The notes beneath the pieces are model-generated. The model made no database searches and was not told the origin of the DNA. It saw only the letters and a program-made list of their open reading frames with translations. From positions 49,268,610 to 49,332,609 of the forward strand of contig CM061920.1 of the NCBI GenBank assembly GCA_031002005.1: a stretch of DNA of 64,000 nt, in the 5' to 3' direction. Below, piece after piece: positions 48,853 to 59,149 of this stretch (position 1 is the first letter of the stretch; every line of letters begins with the position of its first letter). The position numbers and the translations under genes are program-made. The stretch comes from Vandiemenella viatica. Its lineage: Eukaryota > Arthropoda > Insecta > Orthoptera > Morabidae.

Positions 48853-51228
48853 ATAAAAATCAGGGTTGTTACGGATGCAAAAATTTAGACATCCGCGGAT
48901 GCAGATGCGGATGCGGATTATTAGAAGTTCACATCCTCGGATGCGGATTCAATGCGGATGCGGATTTTGGGATTTTAAAAGGATAATTATTTAAATTTTA
49001 AGTGCATAAATAACTGAAAATCAATTTAATTTTAACTTTTTATTTATTTAATCATATTTTTAGAACAAAATTACACAAGTTTTTAGTTTTACTTATGACA
49101 CAACAGAATTTTAAGCTTCGAGTTTCATAATAAAAAAATCTTTGTTTAATAATTAAACTTAAAAATTGGTGAATTATATTTAATAAATAGCAATATTGCA
49201 GACTTCTCAGCTTCCAACCTGTTTCTTAGTGGATTATATATTAACCCAGCTCCACTAAATAGTTGTTTGCTGGGAACACTGGCTGGCGGAGGTGATAAAT
49301 ATCTGCATGCTAATTTGGAGAGAATTTCAAATTCACAACGGTTAACTTTCCACCAATTAAGTGGATTTTCATCTAAACCCAGTCTTTTTTTTGTTACGAT
49401 AAATAACTAATTCTTTGCGGAGAAGAGCATCGGGGCTACTGTTGTCCGGTTCTCCTTCACCTTCATCTTCGCTCGATGAATCTAACATCATGGCAAGATC
49501 GCTTTTTAAGCAAGTCTTCTTACCCATACTGGACGTTCCTGGTTCAGTATCGAGAGAATTTCCCATTCTCATTCTTTTTGGTTTTTCCGCCGGCGACATA
49601 GGTGTAGCAGTGACGACATGGTCATTTACCATCTTTATTATTTCATCTTTTATTTTTTCTTCGGTGACTGGTTTGAAAAATTTATACTTATAGCGAGGAT
49701 CTAAATATGTGGAAATTGCATATAAGTTGTTATCTTCCAAAGAAGAAAATTTCGCTGAAAATTGTGATTTCAGATTAGAGACTGCCAACTGAATAGTATC
49801 ACTTTCTCTTGGCTTTGTTAAATAGTCGTCAAGTTTTTTCAGAAGCATTTGTATGATAGGAATCACAGATGATATGAGTGCCTGAGAACTGCTCATTTCA
49901 CGAGTGGCTTCTTCAAACGGTTTCAGTACTTCAAGACAGCATTCTATTATTTTCCACTCTTCAGGCAAAATTGATTCAATGTTATTGTCATTGGCATAAA
50001 GACTTAATGCATCTTTTATCTTCAAAAAACGCTCAAACATGCAGGACGTGCTGTTCCAGCGCGTCGCACAATCCTCGAATACTTTAAGATGCGGTTGATT
50101 GAGTCTGTCCTGAATTTTTTCAAGTTGCTTTTGAGCAATGGTTGAATGGTTAAAATGAGTAGTAATTTTCCTACATTTTTGTTTGACATCTTCTATGCTT
50201 TCCTGCGATCGTAAACCATGCCGAATAACAATTTGTAACTTATGAACGGTACAATCTAAATCATGTAGCAATGCTAATCGCATTCCTCTTTTCATGTTAG
50301 AGCCTTCATCTCGTATCATGCAATGCACTTTTTCTTTTGAAATATTCATTCAGCAAGCATTGTGTTGAATTTTTCTGCAATGATATCACCAGTATGACGG
50401 TCATCAAAAGTCTCGCATTTTAACACAATTGACGATCGTTCAAAGTTTTCTGATACTCCGTGGCAAGTTAGGCTAAGCAAAGAAATACCTGAGCTGGGAT
50501 CTGTCCAAATATCAGTAGTGAACGACATGTAATCATATTCTTCAATTAGTTCTTTAACTTTTCCAGTTTTATGTATAACTCATTGCACACGAAATCAGTA
50601 AAAAAATTTCGTCCTCTAAAATTATATTTCGGTGCTAACTCTTGTATGACACGACGAAATCCAAGTCCCTCCACAAAGTTAAAAGGTAAATTTTGAAGCG
50701 CTATCATTTCGCCAATGAGTTTGTCAATCTTTTTTGAATTAGGATTGTTAGTATCCCACTTCTTTTCTTTTTGTAGTACTTCCTCTAACGAAAGCTGTTT
50801 CTTGGCTTGTTGCAACGGAGTCACAATTGTACCTGTAAAAAAATACAACATAATATTCACAAACCATCTACTAAATAAAAAAATAAGTATACTTATCAAA
50901 ATTCGATGTTAAAAAAAAAACTAAAAGTAAATAATACGCTTTATAATTGAAATTTTAAAAAATAAAAAGGCCAATGTGGTGTGCGCTTTCAAATAATTGA
51001 GTGTTTAAAAGGGCTATAATTTGCTAACAATAAAGTTAGAATTGAAACAAGACTTAAGCATTTAATTTTAAACATAATTTGGAACTAACTTTGGATTCTT
51101 GTTAGTGCTAAAAAAGCTTAAGAAGTGAATATTTTCAATAATACCATTTTTTTTTATTTTAAATTTAATATAGAAAGTAACATAAAATCATGTGACTAAT
51201 AACAACAATATATTTTAGTCTGTATTTA

Positions 51229-53640
51229 ATTTAATTTAATTTAATTTAATTGCAATGGAGCACAGGCTCCGGTGGCAATTTCCCTACACAGCTATCTTCC
51301 CCCTATCCTGCACCCACCTACATTTGCCCTCTACAAATTTTTTCTTTAAATTCCTTCAAAGTTTTCGGTAAATTATTCATGGTTTCTCTTGGTAACTCAT
51401 TCCAATCCCTGACACCCTTACCTAAAAAAGAGAATCTTCCTACACCCTTGTGCCTGAAATCGAGTGCCAGCTTGTGGTCATGGTCATCTTTTCCCTTCCA
51501 TGCACTACTTTTCATACCTACTGCAATATCTTTCCATGCCTCATCACCAGTATATGCCCTGTACACTCCCATGACCCTCCTCATCCTCCTCCTGTCTTGC
51601 AATGAATCCCATTCCAGCTCCTTTATCATATCCGTCACTGATTGCATTCTGCGATAATTTCCAGAAACAAATCTAGCAGCCCTTCTTTGCACCCTCTCCA
51701 ACTCCTGTATTTGATACGTAAAATGAGGGTCCCATACTACACTACCATATTCGAGCAATGGTCTGACCAAAGTTTTGTAACCCAATTCCTTGACTTCTCT
51801 TGTACATCCCCTCATAACTCTCTCCAACAAGTGCAGAACTCTGAAACCTTTTCCTACCACCTGTCCTATGTGTCCTGCCCAGTTAAGTTTGTTATCAAAA
51901 GTAATTCCAAGATATTTGCATTTCAAGTCTTCAGCAAGCAATTCTTTCCCCACCTTATATTCATAATTAACCTTTTGTTTTTTATTTGTGTATCTAATAA
52001 GCTGACTCTTCTTTGCATTTATCTTCATTCCATGTTTACTAACCCAATTAGATATCCTGTCCAGATCACCCTGCAACTGTTTACAATCCTCTATCGTTTT
52101 GATTCTTTTATACAGCATTATGTCATCTGCAAACAATCTAATTTCAGATAGTAAACAGGCAACACAATTATTCATTAGAATAATGAATAGCAATGGTCCC
52201 AATACGCTACCCTGTGGCACACCCATTTTTACTTCCACTTCTTTTGATACTACATTTCCTACCCTAACTTTCTGTTTTCTACCTTTTAAAAATTCTTCTA
52301 CCCAGCAAATGACTTTCTTATCCACTCCAATGGTTTTTACCTTATTTACTACCATTTTATGGCTTACTCTGTCAAACGCCTTAGACAGATCTAGTGCTAC
52401 ACTATCAATTTGGCCTCCCTTGTCCATTTCATCTGAAATATCTTGCATATATCCCACCAACTGAGATTCGCATGAATATCCTTGCCTGAAACCATGTTGC
52501 CTGCTTGAAAACCAATTACGTTCCTCACATATATTTCTGATGTGGTTGCATATCAATCTTTCCATTAATTTACCTACCACTGATGTCAAACTGATTGGCC
52601 TGTAATTCTCAACTCTATTTCTCACCCCTCCCTTATGTACCGGTACTACTATTGCACTTTTCCAGTCCTGTGGTAAGCAGCAAGTGTCTAGACTCAATTT
52701 AAATAATATTTCAAGATAAGGTACAATGTCACATCCGGCTATCTTTAAGATATCTGTAGTAATATTATCTTCACCAGCCCCTTTATGTTTTTTCAGCTTT
52801 CTTATTTCCTTCATGATTTCCTCAGGATGGATATCAAATTTTTTACTATCGTCATTTCTAATTGTGTTGTTAAGCTCGTTCTCCGAATTAGACCCTCCTG
52901 TTTCTGATTCATTTTCCCTAATGCTTTCTCTGAACCAGTTACTTAAAATCTCTGCCTTTTTCAAATCGTCAGTAACTTCTTCTCCATCCTTATCTATAAG
53001 TGTCTCTACATCCTCCCTTCCCCTCAGTTTCCTGATATAGCCATAGAAATTTCTAGATGCATCAGTCAATGGTCCCCCTGCACTGACAATACTCTTCATA
53101 AACCCATCTTTGGCCATTTTCTTTGCTGTTATTAAGTCCTTGTTTAGTTGTTTTAAATATTCCCTACTACCCTGCTGTCTCTTAACTCTGTTATGTTCTT
53201 TTCTTACCAACCTCTTTAACCTCCTCACTTCCCTATTATAGTACATAGGATCTCTACTTCTCTTTATTTTTTGCTTTGGAATAAATTTTTCTTCCCCCTT
53301 TCTTATTATCTCCTTGAACTCTTTCCACCTTGACTCTACTGTACCTGAGCCTTCCTTCCATTTGCTGAATTGTTCTCTGAAATATCTCCTCAAATTTGAA
53401 ACCTGTGCCTTTTTATAATTGTACCTATTTCCCCCTTCAATTTTGGCTGCTGGTTTACTGAATCCTCTAATATCCATCAGAACTGCTTCATGATCACTTA
53501 TTCCTTCAGTTACTTGATACCTCAAAAGGTTTTCATCGGGCTTAATTAGAAATATATCCAAAATATTTTGTCCCCTAGTGTTTTGCTCAACCACTTGTGT
53601 AAATCCTCCTTCCCTTATTAAGATATTAAGATAGTCACAC
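51229..53640 (-). mobile_element. 5'-truncated jockey/CR1-like LINE in the hAT intron
   Basis: Runs from the TTTAA-repeat tail at 51229-51250 (minus strand: ...AATTAAATTAAATT) to a 5' break near 53640. The 3' end has the hairpin GGAGC-ACAG-GCTCC (51257-51270). It lies between hAT exon 1 and exon 2, inside the intron and in the same orientation. Confidence 0.85.
51318..53594 (-). CDS. Endonuclease/reverse transcriptase of a non-LTR retrotransposon
   Basis: 758 codons without a stop; the frame extends upstream to about 53640 (YLNILIREGG), so the start is lost by truncation. Residues 1-50 are the end of an AP-like endonuclease (ISDHEAVLMDI). A linker with WFRESIREN follows, then the RT: RPISLTSVVGKLMERL, HGFRQGYSCESQL, ALDLSKAFDRVSH, GVPQGSVLGPLLF and FADDIMLYKRI near residue 470. 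The C-terminal part reads LLEYGSVVWDP, RVQRRAARF and a DWNELPRETM end. Motifs fit the jockey/CR1 group. The frame is open and well preserved, so it is the youngest copy of this family here (others at 18990, 34642 and 13586). Confidence 0.88.
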   Translation of the reverse strand: MVEQNTRGQNILDIFLIKPDENLLRYQVTEGISDHEAVLMDIRGFSKPAAKIEGGNRYNYKKAQVSNLRRYFREQFSKWKEGSGTVESRWKEFKEIIRKGEEKFIPKQKIKRSRDPMYYNREVRRLKRLVRKEHNRVKRQQGSREYLKQLNKDLITAKKMAKDGFMKSIVSAGGPLTDASRNFYGYIRKLRGREDVETLIDKDGEEVTDDLKKAEILSNWFRESIRENESETGGSNSENELNNTIRNDDSKKFDIHPEEIMKEIRKLKKHKGAGEDNITTDILKIAGCDIVPYLEILFKLSLDTCCLPQDWKSAIVVPVHKGGVRNRVENYRPISLTSVVGKLMERLICNHIRNICEERNWFSSRQHGFRQGYSCESQLVGYMQDISDEMDKGGQIDSVALDLSKAFDRVSHKMVVNKVKTIGVDKKVICWVEEFLKGRKQKVRVGNVVSKEVEVKMGVPQGSVLGPLLFIILMNNCVACLLSEIRLFADDIMLYKRIKTIEDCKQLQGDLDRISNWVSKHGMKINAKKSQLIRYTNKKQKVNYEYKVGKELLAEDLKCKYLGITFDNKLNWAGHIGQVVGKGFRVLHLLERVMRGCTREVKELGYKTLVRPLLEYGSVVWDPHFTYQIQELERVQRRAARFVSGNYRRMQSVTDMIKELEWDSLQDRRRMRRVMGVYRAYTGDEAWKDIAVGMKSSAWKGKDDHDHKLALDFRHKGVGRFSFLGKGVRDWNELPRETMNNLPKTLKEFKEKICRGQM

Positions 53641-54420
53641 TACAATATAATAAAGTAAGGAAGGTTTATAGATATTGGCCCTTTTAGCACCAAGTATAAT
53701 GATCATGAACTGAAATGAAAACAGTAAATTATTAATGAAATTAAATCAATTTATCTAACCGTAACTAAGTTTGTAAAACATGATTGTAAATCCGATATTC
53801 CGATATTTTCGATACATACCTGCTTCATCATTTGTTTTCTTCAATTCCTTTTCTTTAATCGCACTTTGGAATAAACAAAACTCCTCCGGGTGTATTGACT
53901 TCAGGTGATTTTTCAAAGAAGTAGTAGTGCGTCCCTTCCGCGAGTAACTTTTATTACATATCTTACACTCCGACTTCTCCGGATCATTTTTGTCTATTGT
54001 AAAATAAGTCCAGATACTGCTTTTTATTGGTGGCGACATTTCACTTAATATTTATATCAAAATATTCATTAAACACTCAAACTATGACGTACACAGTAAA
54101 CAGTCACTGTAACTACAGTTTATTGACAATGAGAAAAAACACAACAAACAAAACCTGTAGGATATTGTTACCAATGTGCGCCTTCCTGTTTGTCAGTTAC
54201 CGAATGAAGTTAGCAATTACCAAAACAAATGGGAAGCACTTGCCACTCTGGCTCCGCCCACTTTCTTTACATGTAGTTACTTGTTGATATGAATGTGCAT
54301 CCGTAAAAACTCTGCATTGATTGATGCGGATGTGAATGCGGATGCAGATGTCTGAATTAATGCGAATATTCCGCATTTGCGGATGCGGATGCGAATATTC
54401 GTAACACCCCTAATAAAAAT

Positions 54421-55772
54421 ATTTAAGGGCAATGCAGAATCTAATGGTGACGCTTAAAGTATATTGTACGTTAAGGCATTCCTCTCTGTGCAGGTAATGC
54501 ATGTATACTATTGCAGTCTCTGCTGATGATGGCATGAACATAATGGTGCTAGCAATCTAGTCCTAGATGGTGCTGCATTTCTACTTAGTAGTACAATAGT
54601 TGGCTACCTGGACTGTGCTGGTGAAGACTTTTTTTTTTTTTTTAAATGACCTATTCTGAAACACCTTCACTAAACCGTACCATGTCAGCAATGACTGTCT
54701 CCACTTCATCTGCAAGAAAACTATCCACTCTTCGACGTTCGTGATTTCTATTTCCAACAATGCAGAAATCGCCTTCATCCTATCATCAAGACTGTTTCCC
54801 CAGACTTCATGTTCACTTCTTTGACTATGTACAACACAGATATGACTTTTGTCCATATACACGTGTCACTCACCACCTCTGTGAGTTATGCTATCTGAAT
54901 TGCAACAGAATTTGAGAATGTCTGGAATGCATTTGACATAAGCCAACTTAATGGAAGATGTAGCATAAGAGCGCATTGTATGTCTTATGCTACTAGAACA
55001 ATGATTGCACTTAAATTTAAGTACATTTCTGCCTTCATGGAATAAGGCCCATTTACTTATTGACAATTGTGATATTATTTGTTTCATCTTGACATATACA
55101 CCTTGTTCTTCTCTCTTAACACTTTTCTTCTTTCTGTGTTTTCTGCTTTGTATAATGGCATTACCCCTTCTGAAAGAAGCAGGTGAATGCTGAAGGATAG
55201 TGTCTTTCATTAGGTTGTCTGAAAAGACTGTAGTATAATCCTATGATTTAGTGCTGAGAAACTGTTCAAAGTGAAAAAATTGTATGTTCCCAATGGGACT
55301 GTTATGTGCACATATTCTAGTAATATGACGAGAAGATAAATTAGTTTTTTTTTCCAAAAGGAAATATCGGATTGTAAATATAGTCTGCAAACTTCATAAC
55401 AAGAATTGGTTTGCTACGTTTGACAATGGCTTTGGTAACAGCCAGTTTGCTCCTTTCTAGAGAAACTGCAGAAATATTACTTTTATAAGTAACTGGGTCA
55501 AGACCAAGAAGTCTAAAGTAAGCTGAACCCCATCTGGTTAAAAATGAATGCTAGGCTGAAAGTCGACAAGCAAGGTACCATGTGAAGGAAGAATTTGTTC
55601 CTGGACCAAGACACTGTTATCCTCTGAGGGACAAACAGCAACTATCTCTTCGTTATGTGAAATATTGTCATTATCATTTACCTAAAGGCGTGGTTGAGGA
55701 ACTAACATCTCATCAATTGTAGCTGACAACATTGTATCCTGTACCAAAACAACATTGTGATCAACTGTTACA
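54421..55772. other. Internal DNA of the 43101-55853 element
   Basis: Minus frames at 55210-54866 and 54862-54581 have no domain. 55380-55700 looks like decayed coding on the minus strand, but I cannot name it. Confidence 0.3.
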
Positions 55773-55853
55773 CGCTACCTAATGTATTATCTGCTGTTTG
55801 ATCTCTGTACCAAACCAGTTTATCAGTTCTGCACTCTCAACACTCTCGTTACA
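55773..55853 (-). repeat. Remnant of right LTR
   Basis: Matches the end of 43101-43955 and closes with GTTACA before the CTGG duplication. The rest of this LTR is missing. Confidence 0.65.
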
Positions 55854-55857
55854 CTGG

Positions 55858-55975
55858 GATGCATCCTTAAAAAATTCCATAGCCAAATTCCATCCGGTTC
55901 CTTTCCCCAGTTCTTTCCTGCCCCTCATGATCTTGACGTCAGTGAGGTGTAAAGCCATAAGAAAAAAAACTGAGT
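55858..55975 (+). repeat. SINE, right half (interrupted)
   Basis: GATGCATCC..., ATTCCATCCGGTTCC and GTCAGTGAGGTGTAAAGCCA continue the SINE begun at 42970. Confidence 0.75.
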
Positions 55976-56084
55976 TTGGTGAGGTGGCAAACTCTACACA
56001 TTAGCAGGAATACTGTCATGGTTATAGGCCTATGTATTTTAAAATTGAAGAACTAACTACAGATGATGGTATTTGTTGAAACAG

Positions 56085-56288
56085 GAGAAGAACTTCTTGT
56101 TCCGACCAAGATCTATGTGCAAGCACTGTTAGGAGTATTGCGCAGTGGAAAGGTGAAGGCTATGGCACACATCACTGGAGGAGGCCTGATTGAGAATATC
56201 CCCCGTGTACTGCCTGACGGTCTGGCTGTGCGACTGGATGCCACTCGCTGGCGCATACCATCTGTATTTGGCTGGCTGGCTGCTGCTG
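56085..56288 (+). CDS. GART: GART exon: AIR synthetase domain, fourth part
   Basis: Acceptor GAAACAG (56078-56084), donor GTAAGTAT (56289). Completes the split glycine to give EELLVPTKIYVQALL, then KVKAMAHITGGGLIENIPRV and the conserved RWRIPSVFGWL. Ends with one base of a glycine codon. The HITGGG..ENIPRVLP block is the C-terminal ATP/FGAM-site signature of the family. No stops. About 60 residues of the AIRS domain (the TFNCGVG region) and the whole transformylase domain must follow; I found neither before 64000, so this intron exceeds 7.7 kb. Confidence 0.95.
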
Positions 56289-56605
56289 GTAAGTATAGCA
56301 TAATGCAGAATTTACGTATCACTATTAAACTCTACATGCATCAAATGTTGACACTGTGAGGAATATTTTGATGAAAATATGAATAATAGAACAACAATAG
56401 GACATGTGCAATACATTCAACACTTGTCTATCTTTGTGTGTGTGTGTGTTTTTTTTATATACAGGCTACAGGGAACCATATTTACGTATTTAAATTATAA
56501 ATTGCATAATTTGGAGTCTGACTTGGAGACCATCAGACATGTTAAGAATGAATTTCGATCTGCTTCATATATGTTGAAGGGTACACAGCACATATGTCTG
56601 TGGTA
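56289..56605. other. GART intron, no gene
   Basis: A (GT)n run at 56436-56449. Nothing else. Confidence 0.45.
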
Positions 56606-58088
56606 TTTTTTTTTTTTTTTGCTGTCGTCAGTCTTTAGACTGGTTTGATGCAATCCTCCATCCCTTCCTATCCTGTGCTAACCTCTTCATTTCTACATAC
56701 CCCTTACAATCCACGTCCTCAATTATCTGCTTCATATATTCTAATCTCTGTCTACCTCTGCAGTTCTTACCTTCAACTGTTCCCTCCACTAACAAATTAA
56801 CCAATCCAGCATGTCTCAAAATATGACCTACCAGCCTGTCTCTTCTTCCTGTAAGCTTCTTCCATAAACTTCTTTTCTCACCCATCATTTCTAAAACTCG
56901 TTCATTTCTTACTTTGTCTGTCCACCTAATTTTCAGCATTCTTCTGTAGCACCACATTTCAAATGCTTCAAGTTTCTTTCTTTCTGGTATTCCTAAAGTC
57001 CATGTTTCGCTACCGTAAAGTGCTGTGCTCCACACATAGAGTTTTAAGAAGTTCTTTCTAATTCCTAGATCAATATTTGAAACTAAAAGGTTTCTCTTTT
57101 TCATGAAGGCTCTTTTTGCTAGTGCTATTCTGCTTTTAACATCATTCCTACTTCGGCCATCGGTTGTAATTTTGCTTCCCAAGTAACAGAACTCACTCAC
57201 TTCTCCTATTGCATCAGATCCTATTTTTATATTTAATCTGCTAGTATTGGTGTCATTTCTGCTACATTTCATCACTTTTGTTTTACTTTGATTTATATTC
57301 AGTCCAAAATCTTGCTTCAGTATTTTGTTCATGCCATTCAATAACTTCTCAATATCCTCAGCCCTCTCTGCTAATAAGACAATGTCGTCAGCAAATCGTA
57401 GCATACTGATTTTTTCTCCCTGTAAACTTATGCCACATGGAAATTTTTCTTTGACTTTCTTCATTGCTTCTTCTACATACAAGTTGAATATTAACGGGGA
57501 TAGACTACAACCTTGTCTCACACCCTTTTTAACTGATGCATGTCTCTCGTGATTCTCTGCTTTTATCACAGCCACTTGATTCTTATATAGTTTATAGAGG
57601 ATTCTTCTATCTCGATACTTTAGACCTGACTTCTTTAGAATTTTGAACATCTTGTCCCACCTAACATTATCAAAAGCTTTTTCTAAATCAACAAATGCCA
57701 TAAAAGTATCTTTGTTTTTCTTGATCCGCCCTTCAAGTATTAATCTTAAAGACAGAATTGCTTCCCTTGTACCGCGATTTTTCCTAAACCCAAACTGATC
57801 TTCACCTACTATCTCTTCTACTACCCTTTCCATCCTTCTGTATATTATTCTGGTCAGCAATTTTGAAGCATGTGATGTTAGACTAATTGTGCGATAATTC
57901 TCACATTTGTCAGCTTGTGCTTTCTTTGGAAGTGTGAAGATGATATTTTTATTAAAATCAGTTGGAATTTCCCCTGTTTCATAACTTTTTGATATCAGCT
58001 TGAATAATCTTTCGATTCCTTCCTCTCCTAGAGATTTAAGAAGTTCTGCAGGGATCGCATCAATACCAACTGCCTTATTTGCTTTCAA
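56606..58088 (-). mobile_element. 5'-truncated RTE-like LINE
   Basis: The T-run 56606-56620 is its poly(A). Just inside, the palindrome CAGTCTTTAGACTG (56629-56642) sits in a CAAACCAGTC-type 3' end common in insect LINEs. The 5' break is near 58090. Confidence 0.82.
56628..58088 (-). CDS. Reverse transcriptase, RTE-like, 5'-truncated
   Basis: 486 codons without a stop from the first ATG. RT motifs: KAVGIDAIPAELLK, NYRTISLTSHASKLL, DQFGFRKNRGTREAI, FVDLEKAFDNVRW, GVRQGCSLSPLIFNLYVEEA and FADDIVLLAE. The C-terminal part reads YGSETWTL, FEMWCYRRMLKIRW, LVGHILRH and a final MKRLAQDRKGWR, the usual end of such proteins. The endonuclease domain is absent (truncated). Family placement (RTE against L2) rests on motif style only. 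The frame is well preserved, so the insertion in the GART intron is recent. Confidence 0.85.
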   Translation of the reverse strand: MKANKAVGIDAIPAELLKSLGEEGIERLFKLISKSYETGEIPTDFNKNIIFTLPKKAQADKCENYRTISLTSHASKLLTRIIYRRMERVVEEIVGEDQFGFRKNRGTREAILSLRLILEGRIKKNKDTFMAFVDLEKAFDNVRWDKMFKILKKSGLKYRDRRILYKLYKNQVAVIKAENHERHASVKKGVRQGCSLSPLIFNLYVEEAMKKVKEKFPCGISLQGEKISMLRFADDIVLLAERAEDIEKLLNGMNKILKQDFGLNINQSKTKVMKCSRNDTNTSRLNIKIGSDAIGEVSEFCYLGSKITTDGRSRNDVKSRIALAKRAFMKKRNLLVSNIDLGIRKNFLKLYVWSTALYGSETWTLGIPERKKLEAFEMWCYRRMLKIRWTDKVRNERVLEMMGEKRSLWKKLTGRRDRLVGHILRHAGLVNLLVEGTVEGKNCRGRQRLEYMKQIIEDVDCKGYVEMKRLAQDRKGWRIASNQSKD

Positions 58089-58159
58089 GGCGCCCTAGTT
58101 TTTCGTATGAAAAAAAATCTAAATATTCTCTATATAATAAATTATTTTCCCATATCATC

Positions 58160-58330
58160 AAATGGCAGCATGGGCTGTGTGATAGGGTGTTAGTTTCATA
58201 ATTTTCTGACCCAGGTTCAAATCCCCGCAGAATCAAATATTTTTGTGTGTTCCTTGATAACTCAATGGCATTTACCAGGCCCAAAATGACCATAACTCAA
58301 ATGATAATAGGTAATTATGATGTCTGCATA
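58160..58330 (+). repeat. tRNA-like SINE
   Basis: GCAGCATGGGCTGTGTGATA resembles an A-box region and GGTTCAAATCCCC (58213-58225) is a good B box. The body differs from the 18424 family. Confidence 0.5.
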
Positions 58331-58429
58331 CTTTTCTGGTACCCATAATTTCCAATATTTACTTATGTCAGAATTTCACCAAAAGACTAATTCTCTATCA
58401 ACACAATAGTATTTTGACAACTTTCCCTG

Positions 58430-59149
58430 GCTTTAGGATTTTGTCCTATAATGCCTTCATAATTTCATCTTCTTCCTGCAAGGTCTTCATATTCGTGAGT
58501 AGTTTTACCGCGTCATCTTCTCCTGAATGTAATGCAGGTGAGCTTCTTATGCTGGCTGGATATTATTCTTCCCTTCCACTAAACCAGTTGGCAAACGTGA
58601 GAGGCATCTGCCACACGATTTTCTGTCCCAAGCTGATACCGAATTTCAAATTCCTGCATCAGTAAAACCCACTGGGTCAGCCTCCCGTGTCCTAACTGGC
58701 AATTCATCAAAAAGGATAGCGCCTCGTGGTCCGTGTATATCACGGCTTTCCATCCTAAAAATAGAGCTAGAAACTTCTGAAAGCTCCATATAACAGCAAA
58801 GATCTATTTTTCTATGGTATTTATGACAGTTCGTGTTTATTCAACATTTTACTGGTGAATGCAATGGCCCTGTGCTCAATCTTCTCTCTGATGTTTACTT
58901 CTTGAAAAACCTGTGCCCTGAGCCCATAGTGGGAGCCATCAGTGGCCAGGCACATGTCTAAGTTCCAGTCAGGGTGTGCTAACACAATTTTTCTTGATAA
59001 TTCCTGTTTTATTCTGTTAAAGTCTTCTTTACAATTTTCTGTCCAATTCCAAGGCATCCTGGATTTACCCAAATCTCTGAGGTGCACACTATTCAGCGCC
59101 TATCCGGGTATAAACTTCTGGTAATATCTGCAAATTCCAAGGAAACTTT
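58430..59149 (-). pseudogene. Gypsy RNase H region, broken
   Basis: After the RT stop the frame shifts. YYQKFIPG appears near 59115, then WNWTENCKEDFNRIKQELS and LATDGSHYGLRAQVFQE (59050-58900), which is the DAS-type RNase H start with DGS. After another break VIYTDHEALSF lies near 58740 and a RYQLGTENRVADA-like stretch near 58620. Four or more breaks. Normal order for Ty3/Gypsy, directly downstream of the RT. Confidence 0.75.

Larger units (their letters stand above)
49200..54039 (-). pseudogene. hAT (ZBED-like) transposase, three frameshifts
   Basis: Exon 1 (54039-53820) encodes a BED zinc finger: SECKICNKSYSRKG...SLKNHLKSIHP. It ends in donor GTATGT. Exon 2 starts at 50832 after acceptor TTTTTACAG; the split glycine codon fits. 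It reads TPLQQAKKQLSLEE, the RNase-H-like core (MSFTTDIWTDPSSG, CMIRDEGSNMKRG, RWNSTSCMFERFL, YLDPRYKYKFF) and the C-terminal dimerisation part near 49350-49200 (NPLNWWKVNR, RYLSPPPASVPSKQLFSGAG). Frame breaks lie near 50570, near 50350 and at an A8 run near 49390. Otherwise complete; likely a fairly recent arrival. Confidence 0.85.
48861..54412 (-). mobile_element. hAT element with GGATGC subterminal repeats
   Basis: Starts CAGGGTTGTTACGG and ends CGTAACACCCCTA. ATAAAAAT flanks both sides (48853-48860 and 54413-54420). Both ends have clustered GGATGCGGAT-type repeats (48893-48966; 54290-54395), typical transposase-binding subterminal arrays of hAT. The transposase is on the minus strand in two exons, with a LINE inserted in the intron. 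Confidence 0.9.
43101..55853 (-). mobile_element. Large LTR element nested in a SINE and hosting other elements
   Basis: CTGG flanks both ends (43097-43100 and 55854-55857). The left LTR is 43101-43955 (TGTAACGAC...CTCATTACA). At the right end only about 80 bases of the matching LTR remain (55773-55853, ending CTCTCGTTACA). Beside the left LTR the minus strand reads TTTTGGGAGGGGT then TGTAATG, a good polypurine tract, so the element reads on the minus strand. No gag or pol is recognisable. Inside are the solo LTR 44047-45839, hAT 46778-48067 and hAT 48861-54412; without them about 4 kb of its own internal DNA is left. Confidence 0.72.

Noticed and set aside
58075..58293. Minus frame containing LRGFEPGSENYETNTLSH
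   Set aside because: Complement of the tRNA-like SINE head at 58160.
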